From positions 60,823 through 124,822 of the forward strand of contig CACOUL010000004.1 of the NCBI GenBank assembly GCA_902630355.1: a stretch of 64,000 nt of DNA, in the 5' to 3' direction. Positions within the stretch are counted from its first letter, which is position 1. Every line of letters begins with the position of its first letter. The DNA is from Planctomycetaceae bacterium (GTDB taxonomy: Bacteria > Planctomycetota > Planctomycetia > Pirellulales > UBA7805). A model generated the notes under the pieces. It was given only the letters and a program-made list of their open reading frames with translations. It was not told the origin of the DNA and searched no databases. Position numbers and translations under genes: made by a program. Positions 35,246 to 44,558 of the stretch are shown piece after piece.

Positions 35246-36490
35246 TCATGCCACCGGTTCGCCGGAGAGACAGCGGCCGATTTGCCGCACCGCTTGACGC
35301 AGGCGATTTTCGTTTTCTACGAGTGAAAGTCGCAAAAAACCTTCCCCGGCCGGACCGAAACCGGTGCCAGGACTGACAGCAACATCCCCCTTCTCGAGGA
35401 GCATGGTGGCGAATTGCAGCGAATCGCTTTTCGATCGCCACGGTTCCGGGATGGGGACCCAGCAAAACATTCCCGCCCGGGGCCGATCCACTTCCCAGCC
35501 GAGTCGCTCCAAGCCGTCACAGAGTACATCGCGACGCTTTTGGTAGATTTCACTCTGCCGCACGACGGCCGCCTCGGTGTGCCTGAGTGCCATGATGGCA
35601 GCCACCTGTACGGGCGAGAAGAGTCCGTAATCATAATATGCCTTAATCGTACCGAGAGCGCGGACCATGTCGGGATGGCCACAACAAAAGCCAACTCGCC
35701 AGCCAGCCATGTTGTATCCCTTGCTCATGGTAGTGAATTCGACACCCACCTCCTTCGCGCCGGGAGCCGCGAGGAAACTCGGAGGCTGGTAACCTTCGAA
35801 GGCAACATCGGCGTAAGCAAAATCGCTGATCACATAAAATCCATACCGCTTTGCGAGCGCCACGACATCGGTAAAAAACTCCGCCTCCACCGTGGCCGCC
35901 GACGGATTGTGAGGGTAATTGACGACCAACAACTTGGGTTTGGGGAACAGGTGCTGGCAGGTATATGCCACATTCGAGAGAAACTGCTCACTGTCGGACA
36001 CCTCCAGGGCAATTGTATTTCCCGATGCGAGCATCACGGCATAGGCGTGGACGGGAAAATACGGTGCCGGAACGATCGCCGTATCACCGGGGCCCATCAG
36101 CGCCAAACACATGTGCGAGAAACCTTCTTTGGAACCGATGCAGACAATTGCCTCCGACTCCGGATCGATTCTTACCCCATATCGCGTGAGATACTTGCTC
36201 GCAACTTCTTGCCTTAACTTCTGCAATCCGGCGGCGTGACTGTAGCCATGATTGCGCGGATCGCGAGCAGTTTCGGCTAACTTTTCAATCACTAAATCTT
36301 CGGGAGGATCAGATGGATTGCCCATCCCCAAGTCGATCACATCGCTCCCCGCACGTCGCTTTTCCAAAAGCAACTGATTGATCCTTCCAAACAGATAGGG
36401 CGGAAGGCGGTGCACCCGAGAGGCCACGTCCACATCAAACGGGCGGGAGTAATCAACCGGATTGTCGGAACCGGCTTTGTCAAAAGACAT
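35246..36490 (-). CDS. Class I/II PLP aminotransferase, AlaC/DapL-like
   Basis: The 414-residue fold-type I aminotransferase has [14 protein letters not shown] at the N-terminus, the [12 protein letters not shown] substrate loop and [11 protein letters not shown]. The PLP lysine motif is [15 protein letters not shown], and the C-terminal arginine is in [10 protein letters not shown]. It resembles AlaC-type alanine-forming transaminases and LL-diaminopimelate aminotransferase. The motifs do not settle which. No DAP-pathway gene is adjacent. It lies 97 bases downstream of the SurA-like gene on the same strand. Confidence 0.85.
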   Translation of the reverse strand: MSFDKAGSDNPVDYSRPFDVDVASRVHRLPPYLFGRINQLLLEKRRAGSDVIDLGMGNPSDPPEDLVIEKLAETARDPRNHGYSHAAGLQKLRQEVASKYLTRYGVRIDPESEAIVCIGSKEGFSHMCLALMGPGDTAIVPAPYFPVHAYAVMLASGNTIALEVSDSEQFLSNVAYTCQHLFPKPKLLVVNYPHNPSAATVEAEFFTDVVALAKRYGFYVISDFAYADVAFEGYQPPSFLAAPGAKEVGVEFTTMSKGYNMAGWRVGFCCGHPDMVRALGTIKAYYDYGLFSPVQVAAIMALRHTEAAVVRQSEIYQKRRDVLCDGLERLGWEVDRPRAGMFCWVPIPEPWRSKSDSLQFATMLLEKGDVAVSPGTGFGPAGEGFLRLSLVENENRLRQAVRQIGRCLSGEPVA

Positions 36491-36586
36491 CGGAGGGGAC
36501 CTTTGCGACTACGGAGTGGAAACCTTCAGGATAACTCCGCCCCGCATTTTTACCAGTCACCGGATGGAATGCAGGAAAGACATCAG

Positions 36587-38485
36587 CTACGACTTTGCTG
36601 CAGAAGACCGTGAGTTTAATTTCTTATTGTCGGATACTGGTGCCTTCGAAAGTTCCGGATAAAGCCGATTTTCAATGCTCGCCTGCTCCATGATCTGCTG
36701 AAAACGACGGGCCATCAGAACGCGATGCTTCTTTTCGAGAATATCGGTGTAGAGCACCTCCCGAACTTCCTCGGGATCGACCTCCACCGGTTTTGTAATT
36801 CCCTCACAGAGAAGAAAAATAAACTTGTCCCCCACCTGAATAACGCCCGAGTGTTCGCCCGGTTTTAATTTGAACGCCTCTTTTTCAAGCGCCGCCTGGC
36901 CCCCATGGCGCTGGATAGGTGGAACCACGCCTCCCAACGACTTGCCACCCGGATCAATCGAGTACTCCGCAGCAAGCTGTGCAAAATTTTCCACCGTGGG
37001 ATTACCCCGATACATTGCCCATACTTCCTGCGCACGTCGCAAGTTGTCCATCACAATCGCTCGGCAACGAATTCGCGGCCCGTAGTTTGCCTCGTAAGCC
37101 TTTTGCAAATCTTCATCGGTCACCTCAATCTGCCCCTCCACGAGCTTGCGCAACGCGACGCTGGGCCAAACAATTTTTTCAAGGTAAACGGATTCCGAAA
37201 TGTTTTGTTGTTGCTGCATCAATTCGTACCACTTTTCGAAATCGACCTGGCCGTCGACGGTGGTAACTCCAGCGGCATGTGCTGCGCGGGCAACTTCCAG
37301 ATTGAGGTCCTCCTGATTGATTTGGATACCTGACTTGCTGACCTCCATCTCAATCAACTGGCGATTGATCAAACCGTTAAGAACCTCTTTTCCATGACGC
37401 GATATGCAGGCTTTGGCCAATTCGTCGGTCGTGATGGGATGTCCATTGATTGTGGCGGCCACACCCGGCATCGCGGCTTGCAGTTCGGCATTATTGAGAA
37501 TGTTCTGCACGTTTGCCCGTTGCTGTAATTCCTGAAAAAGTTCGGTCCCCGCTTTATGCAGTTTGCGGTCGCGGATCGACTCGGTAATGGCAAGCCTCAC
37601 CTGCTGCATCTCGCTTTCGCTCGGCTCGCGAGCCTCGATGTGATCGATGCACTGCAAAATGACATATTGATCGCCGACAGGAATCACTTCCGAGATCTCT
37701 TGCGGTTGCAGGGCAAAAGCAGCGACCTCAATTTGCGATTCTGCCAAATGCCGACGGATCGGTTGCACGAGGCCCCCCGAACTGGCACTGTTGATATCGA
37801 TTGAATGTTTGACTGCGAGACTTGCAAAACTTTCGGGATCGGCGCTGACTGCCTCCTTGATTTTTTGAGCCTCTTGGGAATCTTTGAGTACGATCATGCG
37901 TACTTGGACCTGCGGACCGAACTGCGACTCGATCTCCCGCTGAATTTCACTGTCTTCCACCGTGAGTTGCTTGCGAGCCAGTCGCCTCAGCGCCACGGTC
38001 GGCCAGATAATTTCTTCCCGGTAACGATCGGCCGGTATGTCCCGCTCATTTCTCAACAGGGTAAGCCACTGTTCGACCGGCAGACCGAATCTTCTCGAAA
38101 CACGGTCGATCTCGGCATCAATTTCTTGCTCCGAAATCCGTATATTCTGTTTGCGACACTCAATCGCAATCAGATGTCTATTCATCACCGTCTCAAGGAC
38201 ACTCTCACCATGTTCGCGTAGGCACTCGCTGGCAAGCTGTTGCCGCGAAATTGTTCTGCCGTTCACGCTGGCGACCCAACGTTCGACTGCACTATTTCTG
38301 TTTGCCGATTGCGATTGAACCGGTTTGGCTTGAGATCGAGTCCGGGCAACGGCCGTCTTCGATCCTTCGCTATATCGTAAAAGAAAACATGCGCCGAGTA
38401 CCAAACACCCGGTGCCGAGCAGCAACATGACGCGCCGTGATCGGTTTTCGAAAGACTTAACGCGAGAAGAGGCGGGCGAATGCAT
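36587..38485 (-). CDS. Periplasmic SurA-like chaperone/peptidyl-prolyl isomerase with duplicated modules
   Basis: The 632-residue protein has an N-terminal transmembrane or signal segment (about 20-37). Two copies of a SurA-like chaperone plus parvulin-like module follow (about 70-350 and 350-610). The halves share patterns such as IIWPTVALRRLARKQLTV and IVWPSVALRKLVEGQIEV, and SASSGGLVQPIRRHL and GKSLGGVVPPIQRHG. It should assist folding of exported proteins. Whether the isomerase domains are active is not clear from the motifs. AAGGAGG lies seven bases before the ATG. It diverges from the SDR-like gene at 38706. Confidence 0.83.
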   Translation of the reverse strand: MHSPASSRVKSFENRSRRVMLLLGTGCLVLGACFLLRYSEGSKTAVARTRSQAKPVQSQSANRNSAVERWVASVNGRTISRQQLASECLREHGESVLETVMNRHLIAIECRKQNIRISEQEIDAEIDRVSRRFGLPVEQWLTLLRNERDIPADRYREEIIWPTVALRRLARKQLTVEDSEIQREIESQFGPQVQVRMIVLKDSQEAQKIKEAVSADPESFASLAVKHSIDINSASSGGLVQPIRRHLAESQIEVAAFALQPQEISEVIPVGDQYVILQCIDHIEAREPSESEMQQVRLAITESIRDRKLHKAGTELFQELQQRANVQNILNNAELQAAMPGVAATINGHPITTDELAKACISRHGKEVLNGLINRQLIEMEVSKSGIQINQEDLNLEVARAAHAAGVTTVDGQVDFEKWYELMQQQQNISESVYLEKIVWPSVALRKLVEGQIEVTDEDLQKAYEANYGPRIRCRAIVMDNLRRAQEVWAMYRGNPTVENFAQLAAEYSIDPGGKSLGGVVPPIQRHGGQAALEKEAFKLKPGEHSGVIQVGDKFIFLLCEGITKPVEVDPEEVREVLYTDILEKKHRVLMARRFQQIMEQASIENRLYPELSKAPVSDNKKLNSRSSAAKS

Positions 38486-38585
38486 GACGGTTCCTCCTTA
38501 GACCGTTTTTCAATCGAAAGATTGTGATATCCAAACCAGCGGCTCGGAGCGGGAGCGGGATAATAGAACGTGTCTCAGGGGGGGT

Positions 38586-38607
38586 CAAGGCGGATGAATC
38601 CGCCTTG
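38586..38607. repeat. Perfect 9-bp inverted repeat between divergent genes
   Basis: CAAGGCGGA and its exact complement TCCGCCTTG flank the four bases TGAA. It lies between two diverging genes, where a terminator is not needed, so an operator or a 5' leader hairpin is plausible. Confidence 0.5.
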
Positions 38608-38705
38608 CGCCTCTGGAAAAAAGGTATCACTGCAAGCTATGCTGTCGGCAAGATACGCTGTAGGCTCGCTTATCTCGCCACCGGCACGCAACGCGACTCC
38701 TCCTC

Positions 38706-39719
38706 ATGGACTCTTCCGCCACCGAATTCCCACTACCGCTGTTGATCACCGGCGTCGCCGGCGTCGCGGGTTACAATGCCCTGCACTATTTTCGCGATCG
38801 ATTTCCGGGACAGGTGATCGGTATGCGACAGGAAAATAAGTGGCCTCTTACGGGTCCCGATATCGAAGCGTGCGATGCCGAAGATACCGATGCACTGCGA
38901 CGGCTATTCGATCGTTACCAATTTCAATCCGTACTCAATTGCGCGGGAAACTGTGCCCTCAAATCATGCGAACTCGATCCCGCCCTTGCACGGCGGACAA
39001 ACGTTGAGGGAGTCCGGAATCTGCTGGACGTGATCGAAGGCACTCAAACGCGCTTGGTGCATCTCTCGATCGATCTAGTGTTTTCCGGTCTCCGGGAGGG
39101 CGCCCATCGGGAAGAGGATCGGACCGACCCGGTAACGGTCTACGGTCATTCGATGGCAACGGCAGAGCGACTGATCCTCCTTACCATGCCCCGGGCATGC
39201 ATCCTCAGAATTTCCCTTCCCATGGGCAGCAGTTACAGCGGACATGCAGGCGCAATCGATTGGATCAAATGGCGATTTCAAAACAATCGGCCTGCCACGC
39301 TGTATTTCGATGAAATCCGCACTCCCAGCTACACCGACTGCATGAATCGGCTCTACGAAACTGTCTTTCTTCGCAACCTCTCGGGCTTGTACCACGCAGG
39401 AGGACCGCGGAATTTGAGCCTCTATCAGATTGCCCAGATCGTTAATTGTGCCGGAGGCTATGACCCGCAGTTGCTGAAAGGCTGTTACCGGCGAGAAGCG
39501 GGCCCCATGCCACCCCGTGCGGGCAACGTCTCTCTCCATTCCGGAAAGCTGGCGCAAACGCTTGGGTATCATCCGCTCATGCCCTGGCCTGCTGACGAGG
39601 GCTTGATCCCTGCGGATCGAGAATGGCATCTGCGGGCGCCGTCGGTGGTTGATGGATCACCTGAATTCCTCGCAGAAAATCTGTATCGAAACCCGGTACT
39701 CCAGGCGACCGGGCCCTGA
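38706..39719 (+). CDS. RmlD-like NAD-dependent epimerase/reductase (extended SDR) with altered active site
   Basis: The 337-residue protein opens with LITGVAGVAGYNAL (13-26), a modified Gly-rich nucleotide loop. NCAGNCALKSCE and HLSIDLVFSG follow, then the region where YxxxK is expected and the RmlD-type FDEIRTPSYTDCM. In place of YGxxK it has Y146-G-H-S-M150, so the catalytic lysine is a methionine. RmlD enzymes reduce dTDP-4-dehydrorhamnose. With the lysine lost, this may be inactive or use another mechanism. No other nucleotide-sugar genes are adjacent. It diverges from the SurA-like gene. Confidence 0.78.
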   Translation: MDSSATEFPLPLLITGVAGVAGYNALHYFRDRFPGQVIGMRQENKWPLTGPDIEACDAEDTDALRRLFDRYQFQSVLNCAGNCALKSCELDPALARRTNVEGVRNLLDVIEGTQTRLVHLSIDLVFSGLREGAHREEDRTDPVTVYGHSMATAERLILLTMPRACILRISLPMGSSYSGHAGAIDWIKWRFQNNRPATLYFDEIRTPSYTDCMNRLYETVFLRNLSGLYHAGGPRNLSLYQIAQIVNCAGGYDPQLLKGCYRREAGPMPPRAGNVSLHSGKLAQTLGYHPLMPWPADEGLIPADREWHLRAPSVVDGSPEFLAENLYRNPVLQATGP

Positions 39720-39739
39720 GTCGCAGTAAACCACTCGAC

Positions 39740-40264
39740 TCATCCACCTGCAAATTCACGATGTGCATAGAGCAGTAGTCCGACGATGCTCTTTGCATCG
39801 TGTATCCGGCCATCAGTTGCCATTGCGATAGCCTGCTCACGCGGAATAATCGTTGTCTCGATTTGCTCGTCCTCCTGCAAATGAGGATCCCCGGGGGTGA
39901 GTCGACGGGCAACAAAAAAATGCATCCGCTCCTGCAAAATACCGGGCGACATATAGCACTCGCTCAAAGGAATCATCTCCTCGGCCTTATATCCGGTCTC
40001 CTCATAAAGCTCCCGGTATGCTGTCGCTTCCGGGTCTTCTCCTTCCTCTAGCGTGCCAGCGGGCAACTCGATCAAGGTTTCCCCAACCGCTGTGCGACGA
40101 TTTTTAATAAGACAAAGATGGTCCGCATCAACCAGCGCAACGATCGCCACGGCTCCAGGATGCAGAATCACCTCCTGAGTCAACATTCCCGCATCACGCG
40201 TCACGGTTCGGCGAACGACGCGAAATTTTTTTGCACGCAATAGTTCCGTGTCTGATACTTCCAA
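39740..40264 (-). CDS. NUDIX hydrolase, ADP-ribose pyrophosphatase-like
   Basis: The 174-residue product has a complete Nudix box (GX5EX7REUXEEXGU), reading GTLEEGE, then seven residues, then RELYEETGY. An ELPAG element comes just before it, as in ADP-ribose pyrophosphatases. It should hydrolyse ADP-ribose or another nucleotide sugar. The open frame extends to 40432, but I start at the TTG at 40264. AGGAG lies eight bases upstream, and the protein then matches the family length. This start also leaves room for the divergent M50 gene. Confidence 0.85.
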   Translation of the reverse strand: MEVSDTELLRAKKFRVVRRTVTRDAGMLTQEVILHPGAVAIVALVDADHLCLIKNRRTAVGETLIELPAGTLEEGEDPEATAYRELYEETGYKAEEMIPLSECYMSPGILQERMHFFVARRLTPGDPHLQEDEQIETTIIPREQAIAMATDGRIHDAKSIVGLLLYAHREFAGG

Positions 40265-40349
40265 GGTTTTTCGCTCCTGCTTGGGAGAAGGATGGCCGCA
40301 AACCGGTATTCTGTTTGCCGGTTCAAATAGTAGTTGGTAGGATAGAAGC

Positions 40350-41405
40350 TTGGCAATCCCGAGAACCTTGTGGGAAACCGCGACCTCGGCGGTGACGCGT
40401 TCCATGTACAGCGGCACGACACTCGGAAGCATCTACTTGGGTCGTTGGAGCGGAATACCGGCGCGCCTTCACGTTTCGTGTCTACTCGTCGCAGTCTTTA
40501 CCTTCTTTTTTCGGAATCTCGTCGATAGCCAACATTTGCTACGAGATGGCTGTTTGATTCTGTTCGTCTGGTTTTCCTGCGTGCTGTTGCATGAACTGGG
40601 GCACTGCCTTTCGGTAAAACGGGTGGGCGGCACCAACGACATGCTGGTATTCACGCCCTTCGGGGGCCTGAGCTTTCATACCTACCCGCAACAGGCCGGC
40701 CGCGATTTGTGGGTTGCGCTCAGCGGCCCGCTGATGAACCTCGCTGGAATGGCGCTTGCAGCGGTATTGCTGCTCTCCCTGCAGGAACATCCATGGCAAA
40801 CACCCTTCGCAACCGATGGTACGCTTGTAGAGGCACCTCCGCTGGTGACCGGGATGCGATTAGCCCTCTGGATCAACCTGGGACTGTTTGTCCTCAATCT
40901 GGTACCCTCGGTCCCGCTCGATGGCAGTTGGATACTTCAGTCACTCATCTGCCCTGCCGTGGGAGATCGTCGGGGTTGGCTCATTGCACGAAGAGCCTCC
41001 GTCGTATCGGTCTTCTTGCTCATCGCGCTCGCGATTGCGACCAGGGGGCTGTCGTACGGGGGAGTGCCTCTTTGGTTACCGCTCACGGTGATTGCCGTTT
41101 ATTGCCTCTGCTTTTCTTCCGCTCCCCTGTCACTCGCGATTCACATCGAAGAAGAAACCGAATTAACCACCACGCTTGAAAATACATCCGAGGATTTATC
41201 CGAGAGCGAATTTCATCCGCTCGGCAGCTGGCAGCCGCAACAAAACGAAAATGGTGATGTCGGCAGCGAAGAGGAAGATGAAGAATACATGGTCGATGCG
41301 ATCCTCCAGTGCGTTCACGATCGGGGGATCAATTCACTCACGCGGGCTCAACGAAAAATCCTCCAACGCGCCGCCCAACGCTATCGATCTCGACCTCCGA
41401 AATAA
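40350..41405 (+). CDS. M50-family (SpoIVFB/site-2) membrane metalloprotease
   Basis: The 351-residue protein has about six hydrophobic segments. It carries the zinc motif HELGH (about residues 80-84, in VLLHELGHCLS) and the second motif NLVPSVPLDGS near 190. No PDZ domain is visible, unlike the RseP protein at 6939, so it belongs to the SpoIVFB-like branch. The cytoplasmic C-terminal tail (about 265-351) is very acidic and then basic. The start codon is TTG, with AGGA about eight bases upstream; an ATG at 40404 is the alternative. It lies 24 bases before the following hypothetical gene. Its substrate is unknown. Confidence 0.83.
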   Translation: MAIPRTLWETATSAVTRSMYSGTTLGSIYLGRWSGIPARLHVSCLLVAVFTFFFRNLVDSQHLLRDGCLILFVWFSCVLLHELGHCLSVKRVGGTNDMLVFTPFGGLSFHTYPQQAGRDLWVALSGPLMNLAGMALAAVLLLSLQEHPWQTPFATDGTLVEAPPLVTGMRLALWINLGLFVLNLVPSVPLDGSWILQSLICPAVGDRRGWLIARRASVVSVFLLIALAIATRGLSYGGVPLWLPLTVIAVYCLCFSSAPLSLAIHIEEETELTTTLENTSEDLSESEFHPLGSWQPQQNENGDVGSEEEDEEYMVDAILQCVHDRGINSLTRAQRKILQRAAQRYRSRPPK

Positions 41406-41428
41406 TCAACGGCTAACGTAGGCGACGT

Positions 41429-41914
41429 ATGGAATCGCATGGCCCGCACGAGGAGGACCTCTTTGCGGAATCGACGGCCTTGGTTGAGCGGGCGAAGGCA
41501 ATCTTGCCCGCAGTTCGGGAACCGCTTGTTTTCGGCTTCAGATCGAGTGGTGCCCTGAGTATTTACTTTGATGCGACCCGCGCGTATCACTTCAATCCGC
41601 AGAATGAACTGCGGCGCATTTTTTTGGACGACACACTCTATAAAGCACATGCGGGCCAATTAATTCGAATCGAGCAAATTCCGGAATCTGCTGCTGTTCG
41701 GCTGCGCAATATCGAGCTTTCGATCGACTTTGCCTCAGAATTAATTGGTGAAATGAACACGTATCTGCTCTCCCTTCAGGATGCGGTCGATACCGAACAA
41801 GTGCGAATCGTGAAGCAGATTCCAGAGCACGCTCAAATGATCACGCGACTACGGCATCGACTTCCCCAATTGCTGGAAAATCGGATTGCCATGTCACCAC
41901 ATGCAAACGGATGA
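41429..41914 (+). CDS. Conserved-looking hypothetical protein
   Basis: The 161-residue product matches no family I know. It starts MESHGPHEEDLFAEST, has a beta-rich middle (VFGFRSSGALSIYFDATRAYHF), and ends with two helices (about 95-155), including SLQDAVDTEQVRIVKQIPEHAQMI. No signal peptide or transmembrane segment is visible. It begins 24 bases after the M50 gene and lies 82 bases before ispD on the same strand, so it is probably co-transcribed. Codon use looks the same as its neighbours. Confidence 0.7.
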   Translation: MESHGPHEEDLFAESTALVERAKAILPAVREPLVFGFRSSGALSIYFDATRAYHFNPQNELRRIFLDDTLYKAHAGQLIRIEQIPESAAVRLRNIELSIDFASELIGEMNTYLLSLQDAVDTEQVRIVKQIPEHAQMITRLRHRLPQLLENRIAMSPHANG

Positions 41915-41995
41915 AAGCGTCGTCCCCTCCGCTACCGGTCGCGGCCGACCACGTGGTATGATGCGGCAACGAGATCACCCCTCAGGGCCCCGATT

Positions 41996-42748
41996 GTGTC
42001 AACGTTTTCTGTGATCATGCCGGCCGCAGGCAAAAGCCAGCGATTCAGGGACAAGCACTATAAAAAGCCGTTCGCAGTATTGGATGGTCGCGCCGTCTGG
42101 CTTCACTCGGCCGAAAAATTCCTCAATCGCGACGACGTCATCCAACTCATCCTGGTGATCGCTCCGGAAGACCGCGAGGACTTCGACATAAAGTTCTCGG
42201 CCAACGTCACCATTCTCGGTATCGATGTGGTCGAGGGCGGTGCAGAACGAAGTGACTCGGTAGAAAAAGCCTTATCCCGCGTCAAAGCGGAAGCAGACTT
42301 CGTCGCCATCCACGATGCAGCACGACCGTGTCTTGCGGATGAGTGGATTGAGACGATCTTTGAAGCAGCCACACGAAGCGGGGCTGCCCTTTTTGGTATC
42401 CCGGTGACCTCCACGCTGAAGCGGGGCAATTCAGAGGGAGGGAAATCACCCACGGTCACCGAAACCGTCGACCGATCGAACTTGTGGGAAGCCCAAACGC
42501 CTCAGGTGTTCCGCCGAGATTGGCTCCTCGATGCATACGCTCAGCGCGGAGATATTCAAGCAACCGACGATGCGCAATTGGTCGAGCGAGCGGATCATCC
42601 GGTCACGCTGATCGAAGGTTCACCACTGAATCGTAAAATCACGACGAAACAAGATCTCAAACTTGCTGGGCAGATACTTAAAATTCTTCCCAAACCGAAG
42701 GTCGCCGGGACCGGTAATCCGTTTGCCGATGATGACCTGTTCCGTTAG
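41996..42748 (+). CDS. ispD: 2-C-methyl-D-erythritol 4-phosphate cytidylyltransferase
   Basis: IspD couples MEP with CTP to give CDP-methylerythritol, the third MEP-pathway step. The 250-residue protein has the nucleotidyltransferase loop MPAAGKSQRF, the GGAERSDSVEKAL motif, the VAIHDAARP strand and VTETVDRSNLWEAQTPQVFR. The C-terminal NRKITTKQDLKLA follows, giving the full family order. It starts with GTG at 41996, with AGGG about nine bases before. A non-family tail of about 30 residues (after about 220) is present. dxr and ispH are also in the window. Confidence 0.95.
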   Translation: MSTFSVIMPAAGKSQRFRDKHYKKPFAVLDGRAVWLHSAEKFLNRDDVIQLILVIAPEDREDFDIKFSANVTILGIDVVEGGAERSDSVEKALSRVKAEADFVAIHDAARPCLADEWIETIFEAATRSGAALFGIPVTSTLKRGNSEGGKSPTVTETVDRSNLWEAQTPQVFRRDWLLDAYAQRGDIQATDDAQLVERADHPVTLIEGSPLNRKITTKQDLKLAGQILKILPKPKVAGTGNPFADDDLFR

Positions 42749-42855
42749 AAATCTGCGCATTTCGAAATGGAAACCCCACTACCGCGCAACTCGTCGATAC
42801 GACATGATACTTGCATCGCACGATACCCCCCTATGAACATCTGTCGAGAGAATTG

Positions 42856-44133
42856 ATGGATATCTTTGCGGAACTCGATTGGAGAGGATTGGTTCACCAG
42901 ACGACCGATCCTCAAAATTTACGGCAGTGGCTTTCAGAGGGAAGCCAAATTGTGTACGCCGGGTTCGACCCCACTTCGGATGGGCTGCATGTCGGGAATT
43001 TTGTACCGCTGATGATGCTGCGAAGATTCCAGAAGGCGGGGCACCGTCCGATCGTGCTTGCCGGAGGTGCAACTGGTATGATCGGCGACCCGAGTGGCAA
43101 GAGTGAAGAACGCAATTTACTCTCTGCTGAACAGATCGAGCACAATCTCGAAGGAATTACGCACGAACTCGGGCAATTTCTCGACTTCGATGGCCCGCAG
43201 GCGGCCCGACTCGTGAACAACTACGATTGGATGAAGGAGTGGGATTACCTCACATTTTTGCGGGATATCGGCAAGCACTTTCCGGTGAATGTCATGCTCG
43301 GCAAAGAATCGGTGAAGGCAAGACTCGAAGAGACCGAGACCGGCATGAGCTACACCGAATTCAGCTACATGCTTTTGCAAGCCTATGATTTTGTGCATTT
43401 GAGCAAGACCCATGGCTGCGGCTTGCAGGTGGGTGGAAGTGACCAGTGGGGTAACATCACAGCCGGCATCGAACTCGCTCGACGGATGGGAGAAGGCGGA
43501 CTCCACGGCCTGACCTGTCCGCTGCTGACCAAGAGCGACGGCACGAAGATGGGTAAAACGGAACAGGGTGCAATTTGGCTTTCACCCAAAAAAACCAGCC
43601 CTTACGTCTTTTACCAGTACTGGTACAACACCGAGGATGCGGATGTCGATGCATGTCTGCGAATGCTCACCGAACTTTCGGAAGAAGAAATCACCTCTAT
43701 AGCGGACGAGCGGGCCAACGCACCTCAACAGCGCCGCAGCCAACAGGAGTTGGCAAGTTCACTCACGCAACTCGTTCACGGAGACGAAGGATTACAGAAA
43801 GCCAACAAGGCGAGCGAGGTGTTGTTCGGTGCGACGATCGAGCAGATGTCGGACACCGATCTGACTGATATTTTTGCCGACGTTCCCAGCCAAGAACTTG
43901 CCAGAGACCAACTCGCGGATGGGGGCCTATCAATTATCGAAGCACTCTGCCAATCGGGTTTGGCGAAAAGCAAAAGTGATGCACGACGAACCGTGGATCA
44001 GGGCGGTGCTTATGTGAACAACAGACGCGTCGAAGATCAAAATCGGTCCCTAACTCAAGCCGATCTTGCAAGCGAAACCGTGATGGTGCTGCGTTCAGGA
44101 AAGAAAAGATACGCTCTGTTGAAGTTTGTTTAA
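42856..44133 (+). CDS. tyrS: Tyrosyl-tRNA synthetase
   Basis: TyrS charges tRNA-Tyr. The 425-residue product is close to E. coli length (424). It shows YAGFDPTSDGLHVGNFVPL (HIGH-type signature), QVGGSDQWGNITAG for tyrosine binding, TKSDGTKMGKTE (KMSKS-type loop) and a C-terminal S4-like RNA-binding domain ending near VMVLRSGKKRYALLKF. I use the ATG at 42856; an upstream TTG at 42811 would add 15 residues not typical of the family. The stop region overlaps the start of the next open frame, whose likely start is 44165. Confidence 0.97.
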   Translation: MDIFAELDWRGLVHQTTDPQNLRQWLSEGSQIVYAGFDPTSDGLHVGNFVPLMMLRRFQKAGHRPIVLAGGATGMIGDPSGKSEERNLLSAEQIEHNLEGITHELGQFLDFDGPQAARLVNNYDWMKEWDYLTFLRDIGKHFPVNVMLGKESVKARLEETETGMSYTEFSYMLLQAYDFVHLSKTHGCGLQVGGSDQWGNITAGIELARRMGEGGLHGLTCPLLTKSDGTKMGKTEQGAIWLSPKKTSPYVFYQYWYNTEDADVDACLRMLTELSEEEITSIADERANAPQQRRSQQELASSLTQLVHGDEGLQKANKASEVLFGATIEQMSDTDLTDIFADVPSQELARDQLADGGLSIIEALCQSGLAKSKSDARRTVDQGGAYVNNRRVEDQNRSLTQADLASETVMVLRSGKKRYALLKFV

Positions 44134-44164
44134 TCGACTCCGATCCCTCGCAAGGATGGCACCG

Positions 44165-44548
44165 ATGCCGCGTTTTGTCATTCTTCGCCATCAGATGCCG
44201 CCCGATTCGGTCCGACCTTCGCACTGGGATCTGATGCTGGAGAACGAAGAGTACCTGATGACCTGGGCACTTCCCGCGATACCGGAAAACGGAGAGGAAC
44301 TGCACGCCTTGCCTCTGCAAGATCATCGCCTTTGCTATCTCGACTATGAAGGGCCGCTCTCTGAGAATCGAGGGGTCGTAACCCGGCACGATTGGGGCTC
44401 GTACAAAGAAATTTCCGACGGACCGGAACAGTATGTAATTGAATTACAGGGTCAGCGACTCTGCGGCAGGGCAACCATCGGCAAAAGAATATCGCACGAT
44501 GAGTACGTACTATTCCAATTCAATCCGCGAACGAACGATGCAACGTAG
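44165..44548 (+). CDS. Stand-alone LigD-type 3'-phosphoesterase domain protein
   Basis: This 127-residue protein resembles the N-terminal phosphoesterase domain of bacterial DNA ligase D. It has RFVILRHQMPPDS, HWDLMLE and the later EYVIELQGQRLCG strands. LigD-PE domains trim 3' ends in double-strand break repair. Here it stands alone, without ligase or polymerase domains, as seen in some other planctomycetes. AAGGA lies eight bases before the ATG at 44165; earlier in-frame starts exist at 44126 and 44156. It is probably co-transcribed with tyrS. No Ku gene is in the window, so a repair role is inferred. Confidence 0.75.
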   Translation: MPRFVILRHQMPPDSVRPSHWDLMLENEEYLMTWALPAIPENGEELHALPLQDHRLCYLDYEGPLSENRGVVTRHDWGSYKEISDGPEQYVIELQGQRLCGRATIGKRISHDEYVLFQFNPRTNDAT

Positions 44549-44558
44549 GTCGAGATCG

